DNA of 12,570 nucleotides from Pelotomaculum sp. Its GTDB lineage: Bacteria; Bacillota; Desulfotomaculia; Desulfotomaculales; Pelotomaculaceae. The translations under genes were made by a program, and so were the position numbers. This document shows, in pieces, positions 1-7,174 of the stretch. Position 1 is the stretch's first letter; every line of letters starts with the position of its first letter. The stretch is taken from the NCBI GenBank assembly GCA_003489345.1, contig DNIT01000035.1, forward strand, positions 29,601 to 42,170. Direction: 5' to 3'. The notes under the pieces were generated by a model. The model searched no databases. It saw nothing but the letters and a program-made list of their open reading frames with translations, and was not told where the DNA came from.

Positions 1-16
1 CTTCAAATTTATTCAT
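1..16 (-). CDS. possible start of the next leftward gene (partial)
   Basis: A leftward ATG at 16-14 is followed by codons for N-K-F-E before the window ends. It lies about 70 nt downstream of a strong leftward promoter (86-114), with purine-rich sequence (AAGGATGGGATGCAGG) just before it that could hold a ribosome binding site. In Firmicutes the gene after ftsY is often ylxM, followed by ffh, so a signal-recognition-particle gene is a reasonable guess, but five codons cannot identify it. An alternative in-frame ATG lies four codons upstream. Confidence 0.25.
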
Positions 17-85
17 CCTGCATCCCATCCTTGAACTTCAAATTCCGATCCTTTGGAGTCAAGTATTTATGCTTTACGATAAAAC

Positions 86-114
86 ATTATACTATAGGCG
101 AAGTTGTCCGTCAA
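86..114 (-). promoter_or_regulatory. sigma-A promoter overlapping the ftsY stop
   Basis: Read on the minus strand, the -35 box is TTGACG (114-109) and the -10 box is TATAAT (91-86), with a 17-nt spacer. This is 5/6 and 6/6 to the vegetative consensus. The -35 box overlaps the ftsY stop codon (TGA at 113-111). It should start transcription near position 79 and give the downstream gene its own promoter, uncoupled from the fatty acid/ftsY transcript. No experimental start site is available. Confidence 0.7.
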
Positions 115-1037
115 GTATTTTCCGTTGACTCGAACAAGGCATCCGCAAATTCTCTTGGCACAAAGGGCTGCAGATCATCCACCTGTTCCCCTACCCCAAC
201 GAAATAGATCGGGATATCCAGCTGCGACTTCACAGCGACAACCACTCCGCCTTTTGCGGTCCCATCCAGCTTCGTCAGAGCAATGCCGGTTATTCCGACC
301 GCTTCTTTAAACAGGGAAGCCTGGGAAATGGCATTTTGGCCGGTGGTGGCATCCAGTACCAGCAGGACCTCGTGGGGGGCGCCGGGCATGTCGCGATCCA
401 ACACGCGGCCAATCTTCTTCAACTCCTCCATGAGGTTGCTTTTGGTATGCAGCCTGCCGGCGGTATCGATAATCAGCAGATCAGCCTGACGAGCCCTGGC
501 CGCCTGCAAGGAGTCAAAAGCAACCGCAGCCGGGTCGGCGCCCTCCCGGTGCTTAACCAGGTCTATACCGATACGGTCAGCCCACACTTCCAACTGATCG
601 ATGGCGGCGGCGCGGAAAGTGTCGGCGGCGCCCAGAATAACCTTCTTGCCTTCCGATTTATATAAATAAGCCAGTTTACCGATAGTGGTGGTTTTGCCCA
701 CACCGTTTACTCCCACAACCATTACTACGGTTGGAGAATCCAAACTGGTATTGAGACGACCCGGCAGAGAGCCAAGCATTTCCCGGATGAGTTCTTTAAG
801 GAGAGGCTTCAACTCGGCGGCGTCCTCGACCCGCCGTTCCCTGACGGTGCGGCGCAGCCTGTCCACCAGTTCCATAGCGGTAGTAACACCTACATCGGCC
901 TGCACCATCACCTCTTCCAGTTCCTCGTACAAATCCTCGTCAATAGACTTGCGGTGGTGTACGAGATCGTCGATTTTCTCAACAAAAGACTGGCGGGTTT
1001 TGTGCAGGCTTTCCTTTAAACGGTTGAAAAAGCCCAT
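111..1037 (-). CDS. ftsY: signal recognition particle receptor FtsY
   Basis: This SRP-receptor GTPase docks Ffh-ribosome-nascent chain complexes at the membrane for co-translational insertion. The 308-residue protein has an N domain (about 1-90, helical) and a G domain with all expected motifs: P-loop GVNGVGKTTT (109-118), DTFRAAA (139-145), DTAGR (191-195) and TKLDGTAKGG (255-264). It starts directly at the N domain (MGFFNRLKES), without the long acidic A region of E. coli FtsY, as is usual in Gram-positives. The ATG is preceded by GGGAGGT about 11 nt away, a slightly long spacing. It lies downstream of rnc, as in the Bacillus rnc-smc-ftsY cluster, but smc is missing from between them. A weak promoter-like sequence lies upstream at 1065-1092. 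Confidence 0.97.
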   Translation of the reverse strand: MGFFNRLKESLHKTRQSFVEKIDDLVHHRKSIDEDLYEELEEVMVQADVGVTTAMELVDRLRRTVRERRVEDAAELKPLLKELIREMLGSLPGRLNTSLDSPTVVMVVGVNGVGKTTTIGKLAYLYKSEGKKVILGAADTFRAAAIDQLEVWADRIGIDLVKHREGADPAAVAFDSLQAARARQADLLIIDTAGRLHTKSNLMEELKKIGRVLDRDMPGAPHEVLLVLDATTGQNAISQASLFKEAVGITGIALTKLDGTAKGGVVVAVKSQLDIPIYFVGVGEQVDDLQPFVPREFADALFESTENT

Positions 1038-1064
1038 AAACCTAATTGACCTCCCGGATTACTC

Positions 1065-1092
1065 AATATAGGAACATTAAGATTTAGCGCAA
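1065..1092 (-). promoter_or_regulatory. possible weak promoter for ftsY
   Basis: On the minus strand, TTGCGC (1092-1087) and TATATT (1070-1065) are separated by 16 nt, upstream of ftsY. The -10 is 5/6 to consensus but the -35 keeps only TTG. It would allow ftsY expression independent of the fatty acid cluster. This could easily be chance in an AT-rich spacer. Confidence 0.3.
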
Positions 1093-1152
1093 AATTACTT
1101 CAAACGAATGAAGGGCTCTACAGACACTATTGCTGCCTTTCAAATGGTTTCC

Positions 1153-1181
1153 GGGCGAATAAATTCGCGCCCGCATTTTTC
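1153..1181. repeat. palindromic dispersed repeat, copy 1
   Basis: The core GCGAATAAATTCGC (1155-1168) is a perfect 6-bp palindrome around AA, followed by GCCCGCATTTTT. The segment 1155-1180 matches 10416-10441 at 24 of 26 positions, in the same orientation. The second copy lies over 9 kb away in another intergenic region, which suggests a genome-wide intergenic repeat. It sits just downstream of the rnc stop. It has no U-tract on the minus strand after the hairpin, so it is not a standard terminator. Confidence 0.65.
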
Positions 1182-1200
1182 GGATACATAAAAGCCTGTA

Positions 1201-1920
1201 TTACCTTCCACTCTTTTTTCCACCCGGGTCAAGTCCGGCCAGAGCGGCCTTGGCAGCCTGCTGTTCGGCGTCTTTTTTGGAGCGGCCGCTCCCGCGGCCG
1301 GCCACCTCGCCCTTTAAAAGGACTCCGGCTGTAAAGATCTTATGGTGGTCCGGTCCCTCTTCCTTTAAGATCAGATATTGGACCTGGCCGCCGCCACGCT
1401 GCTGGACAAGTTCCTGTAACTCGGTTTTGTAATCGCGTTCCAGGCGCCCTTCAAGGACATCTTGAATAACCGGCGTTAGATATCCTATCGCGGCTTCGCT
1501 GGCCCCGGCCAGCCCCTGATCCAGGTAAATGGCTCCCAGGAGCGCTTCAAAAGCGTCCGCCAGGATCGAGGGCCGTTCCCTGCCGCCGGATCTTTCCTCT
1601 CCCTTACCCATGGCAAGACAGGGACCAAGTTGCAGATCTACAGCCACCCTGGCCAGGGACGACTCGCATACCACCGCGGCTCTAAGCTTGGTCAAATCCC
1701 CTTCGTCCAGGTCGGGGTGGTTCCGGTAGAGAAAGTCGCTGACAGCCAGCTCCAGGACGGCGTCGCCCAGGAATTCCAGGCGCTGGTTGTTTTTAACACC
1801 GTTCTGGCGGCTTTCATAGGTAAAAGAACTGTGCGTCAGCGCCTGGATCAGCAGGTCCTCGGCCCGCCAGACTATCCCAAGTTTTTTTTTCAATCCGGTC
1901 CGGTTATCCTTAACGCCCAT
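1201..1920 (-). CDS. rnc: ribonuclease III
   Basis: This double-strand-specific endoribonuclease processes rRNA precursors and structured RNAs. The 239-residue protein has the RNase III signature RLEFLGD (47-53) and DAFEALLGAIYLD (122-134), giving the four metal ligands E49, D53, D122 and E125. A C-terminal double-stranded RNA binding domain follows (about 164-231, starting DYKTELQELVQQ and ending with basic KKDAEQQAAKAAL). The residue before RLEF is Gln instead of the Glu of E. coli. The frame stays open upstream to 2028, but that part only reads through fabF in another frame. ATG at 1920 matches family length and overlaps the fabF stop by 11 nt. No strong Shine-Dalgarno is visible, so coupling to fabF translation is likely. 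Confidence 0.95.
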   Translation of the reverse strand: MGVKDNRTGLKKKLGIVWRAEDLLIQALTHSSFTYESRQNGVKNNQRLEFLGDAVLELAVSDFLYRNHPDLDEGDLTKLRAAVVCESSLARVAVDLQLGPCLAMGKGEERSGGRERPSILADAFEALLGAIYLDQGLAGASEAAIGYLTPVIQDVLEGRLERDYKTELQELVQQRGGGQVQYLILKEEGPDHHKIFTAGVLLKGEVAGRGSGRSKKDAEQQAAKAALAGLDPGGKKSGR

Positions 1921-3151
1921 ATTCTTTGAAAGCAAGCGTGGCGTTGTGGCCTCCGAAGCCAAATGAGTTGGAGAGGGCAAAACGCACCTTAGCCTTTCTG
2001 GCCACGTTGGGTACAAAGTCAAGGTCACATTCCGGGTCGGGCTGCTCGTAGTTAATTGTAGGCGGGATCACACCCCGCTGTATAGCCAGGATGCTGGCTA
2101 TGGCCTCCAGCCCGCCGGCGGCGCCCAACAAGTGGCCGGTCATGGATTTGGTCGAACTAACCGCTATATTAGGAGCATGCTCCCCGAATAATTTTTTGAT
2201 GGCCAGAGTTTCCGCTTTATCACCCAGTGGTGTGGAGGTGGCATGCGCATTGATATAATCAACGGACTCAGGCGCGGCGCCCGCGTCCTTGAGGGCTGCC
2301 TTCATCGAATTAACCGCGCCGTATCCTTCCGGGTCGGGGGCGACCATGTGATAAGCGTCACAGGAACATCCATACCCAACAATTTCAGCGTATATCCTGG
2401 CGCCCCTCTTGAGGGCGTACTCAAGGCTCTCCAGAATCAGTATGGCGGCGCCTTCTCCCGCGACAAAACCATCCCTTTGAGCGTCAAAGGGCCTGCTGGC
2501 CTTCTCCGGTTCTTCATTGCGGTTCGACATGGCTTTCATCGTACAAAAGCCGGCCATGGCCAGGGGCGTAATAGGCGCTTCCATCCCCCCGGTGACCATT
2601 ACATCGGCATAGTCCCACTGCAGCATTTTGAAGGCGTCTCCAATGGCGTTGCTGCTGGAAGCGCAAGCCGATACGCTGGTAATGTTGGGACCGCGCAGAC
2701 CATAGCTGATCGCCACCTGTCCGGCGCCCATGTTGGAGATAATCATAGGCACAAAAATCGGACTGACCCGGCCCGGCCCTTTTTCAGCCAGGACTCTGGC
2801 CTGGTTTTCCAGGGTTTCGATACCCCCGATACCGGAACCGAGTATTACCCCGATGCGATCCCTGTCCACAGTTTCCAGGTCAAGGCCGGCGTCTTCCATG
2901 GCCATACCTGAAGCAGCAACCGCAAACTGGGTAAAGCGGTCCATACGCCTGGCTTCTTTTTTGTCCATATGTTCAGCCGGATCAAAGTCAATGACTTCCC
3001 CCGCTATTTGCGTACTAAACTTGGTCGCGTCAAACCTGGTTATCCGTCTGATGCCGGAAACCCCGCCGGTAAGGGACGTCCAGAACTGCTCCAGACCTGT
3101 TCCCAGCGGCGAGATGATTCCCAGGCCGGTAACGACAACCCGTTTTTGCAA
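1910..3151 (-). CDS. fabF: beta-ketoacyl-ACP synthase II
   Basis: This condensing enzyme elongates acyl-ACP with malonyl-ACP in type II fatty acid synthesis. The 413-residue thiolase-fold protein keeps the Cys-His-His triad of KAS I/II enzymes: C163 in SVSACASSSNAIG, H303 in NAHATSTPLGD and H340 in TKSMTGHLLGAAGG, with conserved K335. Length and residue numbering fit FabF. The start is TTG at 3151-3149, supported by GAGAGGT about 7 nt upstream and by the usual family N-terminus (KRVVVTGLGIISPLG). It follows acpP after a 66-nt gap that contains a terminator-like hairpin (3170-3199), so its expression may be lower than that of acpP. The 3' end overlaps rnc. Confidence 0.97.
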   Translation of the reverse strand: MQKRVVVTGLGIISPLGTGLEQFWTSLTGGVSGIRRITRFDATKFSTQIAGEVIDFDPAEHMDKKEARRMDRFTQFAVAASGMAMEDAGLDLETVDRDRIGVILGSGIGGIETLENQARVLAEKGPGRVSPIFVPMIISNMGAGQVAISYGLRGPNITSVSACASSSNAIGDAFKMLQWDYADVMVTGGMEAPITPLAMAGFCTMKAMSNRNEEPEKASRPFDAQRDGFVAGEGAAILILESLEYALKRGARIYAEIVGYGCSCDAYHMVAPDPEGYGAVNSMKAALKDAGAAPESVDYINAHATSTPLGDKAETLAIKKLFGEHAPNIAVSSTKSMTGHLLGAAGGLEAIASILAIQRGVIPPTINYEQPDPECDLDFVPNVARKAKVRFALSNSFGFGGHNATLAFKEYGR

Positions 3152-3169
3152 AACTATTACCTCTCTTTC

Positions 3170-3199
3170 AAAAAAGCCCCGTGGTTTCCCCGCGGGACT
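3170..3199 (-). terminator. intrinsic terminator/attenuator between acpP and fabF
   Basis: On the minus strand, AGTCCCGCGG (3199-3190) pairs with CCACGGGGCT (3184-3175) around the loop GGAAA, giving nine pairs including one G-U and one C-A mismatch. A run of six T (3175-3170) follows, the normal layout of a Rho-independent terminator. It lies inside the fatty acid cluster, about 20 nt before the fabF start. Partial termination here would give more acpP than fabF/rnc mRNA, which fits the high cellular demand for acyl carrier protein. The structure is read by eye; no folding energy was computed. Confidence 0.7.
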
Positions 3200-3217
3200 T
3201 CAAACTTGCAAAAAAAC

Positions 3218-3457
3218 TTACTGGTGCTCCTGGATATATTTCACCGAATCACCTACCGTACGGATTTTTTCTGCATCCTCATCGGGTATTTCCAGGTCAA
3301 ACTCTTCTTCCAGAGCCATTACCAGTTCAACAATGTCCAGCGAGTCGGCGCCCAGGTCATCAACAAAGGATGATTCCATTTTTACTTCCGCTTCTTCTAC
3401 CCCTAACTGTTCGACAATAATCGCTTTCACTTTATCAATAATTGCCATATTATACAT
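3218..3457 (-). CDS. acpP: acyl carrier protein
   Basis: This small acidic protein carries growing acyl chains on a 4'-phosphopantetheine arm. The 79-residue product has the invariant attachment motif DLGADSLDIVEL with S39 as the modified serine, and the usual four-helix pattern with many Glu/Asp. The start is uncertain: ATG at 3457 lies only 3 nt after the strong ribosome binding site AAGGGGGTGA, while ATG at 3448 (MAIIDKVK, 76 residues) lies 12 nt after it. The shorter form is closer to the usual ACP length. It lies 35 nt after fabG and ahead of a terminator-like hairpin, as expected for a gene needed in excess over its neighbours. Confidence 0.96.
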   Translation of the reverse strand: MYNMAIIDKVKAIIVEQLGVEEAEVKMESSFVDDLGADSLDIVELVMALEEEFDLEIPDEDAEKIRTVGDSVKYIQEHQ

Positions 3458-3492
3458 TCACCCCCTTCCGTTACTGTATCCTGTTAATCTTT

Positions 3493-4239
3493 TTACATAC
3501 ATGTCATGCCGCCGTCCGCGGCAATTGTCTGTCCGGTGATATAAGCGGCTGCGTCCGTGGCCAGAAAAACGACCAACCCTGCAACATCTTCAGGCTCTCC
3601 AAAGCGTTTCATGGGGATCTGGGCCAGCAATTTTTCCGTTACTTTTTCCGGCAGCCCGGCGGTCATTTCCGTGTTGATAAAGCCCGGCGCCACGGCATTG
3701 ACGGTGATATTGCGGGAGCAGAGCTCCTTCGCCAGGGCCTTGGTCAAACCCAGGAGACCCGCCTTGGCTGCCGCATAGTTGGCCTGGCCGAAGTTTCCGG
3801 TCAACCCGACCACCGAACTGATATTGATAATCCTGCCGTACTGATTTTTTACCATGGCACGGGCGGCTGCCCGCGCACAGTTGAAAGCGCCTTTCAGGTT
3901 TACGGAGAGGACTGCGTCCCAATCCTCATCCTTCATCCTCAAGACCAGGTTATCACGGTTGATACCGGCATTGTTGACCAGGATGTCTACCCGCCCGAAC
4001 TCGCTTTGCGCCGCTTTAATAAGGGCTTCCGCCGCTTCCGGGGCGGCTACATCTGCCTTGAACAGCAAAGCCCTCCGGCCTTCAGCCCTGATTAAATCCG
4101 CCACCTCGGCCGCAGCGGTGTCGTTCCTGGCATAATTAACCACCACATCTGCTCCGGCCTTGGCCAGGGACAGGGCAATAGCCCGTCCGATCCCCCGGGA
4201 AGCACCCGTAACAATGGCAGTTCTGTCGCTAAGAACCAT
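3493..4239 (-). CDS. fabG: 3-oxoacyl-ACP reductase FabG
   Basis: This NADPH-dependent reductase converts 3-ketoacyl-ACP to 3-hydroxyacyl-ACP. The 248-residue protein is a classical short-chain dehydrogenase: cofactor motif TGASRGIG (11-18), NNAG (89-92), N114, and the catalytic S142, Y155 and K159 (YAAAK). The C-terminal stretch ITGQTIAADGGM is typical of FabG. The start is well defined by AAAGGAGG 9 nt before the ATG. Only one base separates it from the fabD stop, and its ribosome binding site lies inside the fabD end, so the two are probably translationally coupled. Confidence 0.97.
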   Translation of the reverse strand: MVLSDRTAIVTGASRGIGRAIALSLAKAGADVVVNYARNDTAAAEVADLIRAEGRRALLFKADVAAPEAAEALIKAAQSEFGRVDILVNNAGINRDNLVLRMKDEDWDAVLSVNLKGAFNCARAAARAMVKNQYGRIINISSVVGLTGNFGQANYAAAKAGLLGLTKALAKELCSRNITVNAVAPGFINTEMTAGLPEKVTEKLLAQIPMKRFGEPEDVAGLVVFLATDAAAYITGQTIAADGGMTCM

Positions 4240-4240
4240 T

Positions 4241-5182
4241 TTAGCTAACCTCCTTTGTTAACGCAAGGACTTTTTCCAAAGACGCCGGATCCTCCACGTT
4301 ATAAAGCGATGCTTCCCGGCAGGTCTTTTTGATCAAGCCGCTAAGCACCTTTCCGGGACCCACTTCAATAAAAGTTTGAATGCCGCCGGCAGCCAGGAGC
4401 CTGACGCTTTCCTCCCAGCGGACCGGGTTGTAGACCTGTTTGAGCAGGGAGGCTTTGACTTCGGGACCCGTCCGGACATAATTGGCCGATACGTTGGCCA
4501 CCACCGGCATGGACGGATCCGCTATCGCCACCGCGTCTAAATCCCTGGCCAGTTTTTCACCGGCGGGAACCATCAAACTGGAGTGAAAGGGGGCGCTGAC
4601 CGGCAATGGTATCACCCGTTTGGCCCCGGCCTCCTTCAACAGAGGACCGGCCGCCTCGAGTCCGGCGGTGTTTCCGGCAATTACGACCTGTCCCGGACAG
4701 TTCAGGTTGACAGCTTCAACTACCCCCGCTGTAGACGCCGCACGGCAAACCGCCGCCACCTCTTCGCTCGAAAGTCCCATCACCGCAGCCATCCCGCCCT
4801 CTCCCAGCGGAACCGCCTCCTGCATGTACTGCCCCCGTTTGCGCACCAGGCGGACCGCGTCCGCAAAGTCCAGTGCACCGGCCGCCACCAGGGCGCTGTA
4901 TTCTCCGAGGCTGTGGCCTGCCGCTGCAGCCGGGACCGGTCCCTTGGCCTTCCTGAGTACAGCCAGACAGGCGATGCTGGTAGTCAGTACCGCGGGTTGG
5001 GTAATGGCGGTTTTATTCAGTTCCTCTTGCGGTCCCTCGAAACACAGACGGGAAAGTGAAAATCCCAGCGCTGTGTCAGCCTTTTCAAAGACAGCGGCAG
5101 CTTCGGGAAAATGACTGCATAATTCCTTACCCATCCCAACGTACTGGGAGGCCTGTCCGGGAAATACAAAGGCGATTGTCAT
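4241..5182 (-). CDS. fabD: malonyl-CoA:ACP transacylase
   Basis: FabD moves malonyl from CoA to ACP to make the extender unit. The 313-residue protein has GQASQ near the N-terminus (9-13), the nucleophile elbow GHSLGEYSAL with S91, R116 in RKRGQYMQ, and H200 in SAPFHSSLM, close to E. coli Ser92/Arg117/His201. The ATG at 5182 is preceded by AAGGTGGTG. It starts two bases after the fabK stop, as part of a tightly packed set. Because FapR responds to malonyl-CoA, the substrate of this enzyme, the operon is regulated by its own precursor pool (known for the family, inferred here). Confidence 0.97.
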   Translation of the reverse strand: MTIAFVFPGQASQYVGMGKELCSHFPEAAAVFEKADTALGFSLSRLCFEGPQEELNKTAITQPAVLTTSIACLAVLRKAKGPVPAAAAGHSLGEYSALVAAGALDFADAVRLVRKRGQYMQEAVPLGEGGMAAVMGLSSEEVAAVCRAASTAGVVEAVNLNCPGQVVIAGNTAGLEAAGPLLKEAGAKRVIPLPVSAPFHSSLMVPAGEKLARDLDAVAIADPSMPVVANVSANYVRTGPEVKASLLKQVYNPVRWEESVRLLAAGGIQTFIEVGPGKVLSGLIKKTCREASLYNVEDPASLEKVLALTKEVS

Positions 5183-5184
5183 GT

Positions 5185-6132
5185 CTATTTCACCACCTTG
5201 CTATTTAAATGGTTCAGAACCTCAACAGCATGGCTCAAAACTTCCTGCATGATTTCACCGGCCGGCTGCACCCGTTTGACCATGGCGCTTACCTGGCCGG
5301 ACATCACCGTCCCGTAGACCACATCGCCCTCAACCATGGCCTGCTTTAAACTGCCGGCACCAAGCTTTTCAATCTCTTCAACCGGAGCGTTGTTTTTTTC
5401 CATCTCTTCGTATTTTCTCGTAAGTTTATTGCGCAGCGCGCGCACCGGGTGCCCGGTTGAAGCGCCCGAGACAGCAGTATCGCGGTCCTTGGATTTAATT
5501 ACCGCTTCCTTGACTTTGGGGTGTACGGTACACTCCGTTGCGCAGATAAACCTGGTACCCATCTGAACTCCCACGGCACCCAGAGAGAGGGCCGCGATCA
5601 ACCCCCTGCCGTCGTAAACACCTCCGGCGGCAATTACCGGTATATCAACGGCGTCGACCACCTGCGGCACCAGGGCCATGGTAGAGATCTCACCGATATG
5701 GCCGCCTGATTCCATGCCTTCAGCGATTAACGCGTCAACTCCGCTGCGGATGAGCCTTTTGGCTAAAGCCACCGAGGAAACCACCGGAATAACCTTTGTT
5801 CCAACCTTACGCAAAGGCGGCACATATTTACCAGGGTTTCCTGCTCCGGTTGTCACTACAGCCACCGGTTCCGCTTCTAAAAGCTTCATCACTTCATCTA
5901 CAAAGGGCGAACGCAACATCACGTTTACCCCAAACGGCTTGTTGGTCAGCTGCCTGGCCCGGTGAAGCTGGTCTCTAAGCCAGTCCGGAGGAGCAGCGCC
6001 GGAACCGATGATCCCCAAACCACCCGCATCGGACACGGCTGCCGCAAGTTCGGCGGTGGCAACCCAGGCCATACCTCCCTGTATAATAGGATATTCTATA
6101 TTCAGCAAGTCACATAATGCAGTTCGGATCAA
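5185..6132 (-). CDS. fabK: FMN-dependent enoyl-ACP reductase II
   Basis: FabK does the last reduction of the elongation cycle, trans-2-enoyl-ACP to acyl-ACP, using NAD(P)H and FMN. The 315-residue protein is a TIM barrel of the nitronate monooxygenase/FabK family: IEYPIIQGGMAW near the start, EGMESGGHIGE with H145 at the position of the S. pneumoniae FabK catalytic histidine, and the FMN-phosphate region AAGGVYDGRGLIAALSLGA. Placement between fabH and fabD supports enoyl reductase over nitronate monooxygenase. The start is TTG at 6132-6130, with GGGGGAGGG 7 nt upstream. FabK enzymes are typically insensitive to triclosan, unlike FabI; no fabI is seen in this window. Confidence 0.95.
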   Translation of the reverse strand: MIRTALCDLLNIEYPIIQGGMAWVATAELAAAVSDAGGLGIIGSGAAPPDWLRDQLHRARQLTNKPFGVNVMLRSPFVDEVMKLLEAEPVAVVTTGAGNPGKYVPPLRKVGTKVIPVVSSVALAKRLIRSGVDALIAEGMESGGHIGEISTMALVPQVVDAVDIPVIAAGGVYDGRGLIAALSLGAVGVQMGTRFICATECTVHPKVKEAVIKSKDRDTAVSGASTGHPVRALRNKLTRKYEEMEKNNAPVEEIEKLGAGSLKQAMVEGDVVYGTVMSGQVSAMVKRVQPAGEIMQEVLSHAVEVLNHLNSKVVK

Positions 6133-6169
6133 GACGAATCCCTCCCCCGTATCAAAGATACTAATTCTT

Positions 6170-7174
6170 TTATGCCGGGCTTCCCCACTTTATCACTGTG
6201 GCTCCCCAGGTCAAACCGGCCCCGAAACCAACCATAACAATGTGGTCACCCTGCTTGATGCGCCCGCTTTGAACAGCCTCCGTCAATGCCAGGGGGATCG
6301 AGGCGGTTGAGGTATTGCCATACCGGTCCAGGTTGACCAGCACCCTATCCATGGGCAGGTTCAACCTCTTGGCGGCTGATTCTATAATTCTGATATTGGC
6401 CTGATGCGGTATAAAATAGTCGATATCCGATCTCTTCAGTCCGGCGGCAGCCAGGGCTTCCAGAGCTCCTTTACCCATAACCCGCACCGCAAACTTGAAG
6501 ACTTCCCGTCCTTCCATATGGATGGTGTGGAGCTTTTGGTCCACTGTTTCCCTGGTGGCCGGCTGCCTGGAACCACCGGCCGGCAAAGTCAGAAACTGAC
6601 CTTTGGCGCCGTCGGACCGTAGTGTGAAAGACAATATACCGTTACCTGCCGGAACAGGACTTAAAACCACCGCCCCTGCCCCATCGCCAAAAAGGACACA
6701 GGTCTTGCGATCCTCCCAATTGACAATCCTCGATAAACATTCTGCTCCTATAACCAGGACTTTTTTATAAGCGTCTGAGGCAATAAACTGGCTGCCGGTC
6801 GCAAGAGCATAAACAAAGCCGGTGCAGCCGGCAGCCAGGTCAAAGGCTGCTGCCTTAACGGCCCCCAAACGGTCCTGCACCAGGCAGGCTGTGGCCGGAA
6901 AAATGGTATCAGGGGTATTTGTGGCCACAATAATGAGCCCCAGTTCTTCCGGAGCAACTCCCGCATCCGCCAGGGCGCGTTCGCCCGCAATGACGGCCAG
7001 GTCTGATGTCGCCAGTTCCGGAGCGGCGATGCGCCGTTCTCTTATACCCGATCTGGTGCGGATCCATTGATCGTTGGTGTCAACCATTTTCTGCAGTTCG
7101 TCGTTGGTAAGAACCCGGTCAGGAAGATAAGCTCCTACTCCTATAATACCGGCGTTACACACTTCTCTTAGCAA
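6170..7174 (-). CDS. fabH: beta-ketoacyl-ACP synthase III
   Basis: FabH starts fatty acid synthesis by condensing acyl-CoA with malonyl-ACP. It carries the FabH triad: C117 in DLAAGCTGF, H257 in FIPHQANIRI and N287 in RYGNTSTASIP (numbered from the start chosen here). No ATG fits. A TTG at 7186 would give 338 residues, but the purine-rich AAGGAG directly touches it, leaving no spacing. TTG at 7174 (MLREVCNAGIIGVGAYLPD, 334 residues) has GGGAG 5 nt upstream and better matches the family N-terminus. A GTG four codons further in is a third option. The gene overlaps the end of plsX by about 20 nt, suggesting translational coupling. Confidence 0.95.
   Translation of the reverse strand: MLREVCNAGIIGVGAYLPDRVLTNDELQKMVDTNDQWIRTRSGIRERRIAAPELATSDLAVIAGERALADAGVAPEELGLIIVATNTPDTIFPATACLVQDRLGAVKAAAFDLAAGCTGFVYALATGSQFIASDAYKKVLVIGAECLSRIVNWEDRKTCVLFGDGAGAVVLSPVPAGNGILSFTLRSDGAKGQFLTLPAGGSRQPATRETVDQKLHTIHMEGREVFKFAVRVMGKGALEALAAAGLKRSDIDYFIPHQANIRIIESAAKRLNLPMDRVLVNLDRYGNTSTASIPLALTEAVQSGRIKQGDHIVMVGFGAGLTWGATVIKWGSPA

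Larger units (their letters stand above)
1038..1200. other. rnc-ftsY spacer, no gene
   Basis: This 163-nt gap separates rnc from ftsY, where many Firmicutes carry smc (over 3 kb). No plausible reading frame is present. It holds a palindromic repeat (1153-1181), the ftsY ribosome binding site and a possible weak leftward promoter. I see no trace of SMC head or hinge coding sequence. Confidence 0.6.

Noticed and set aside
1..43. CTTCAAATT repeated at 1-9 and 35-43
   Set aside because: A 9-nt match in low-complexity DNA is expected by chance.
1921..2028. Upstream extension of rnc to 2028
   Set aside because: The extra 36 residues only translate the fabF 3' end in another frame and have no counterpart in RNase III.
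2243..2911. 222-codon open frame on the plus strand inside fabF
   Set aside because: It is antisense to a fully conserved FabF, lacks family features and reflects codon composition of the real gene.
6149..6161. Palindrome GTATCAAAGATAC between fabH and fabK, with a TTAGTA half-site on the minus strand
   Set aside because: It matches only about 9 of 17 positions of the FapR operator at 8792-8808 and lies in an internal gap of a tightly packed cluster without a clear promoter.
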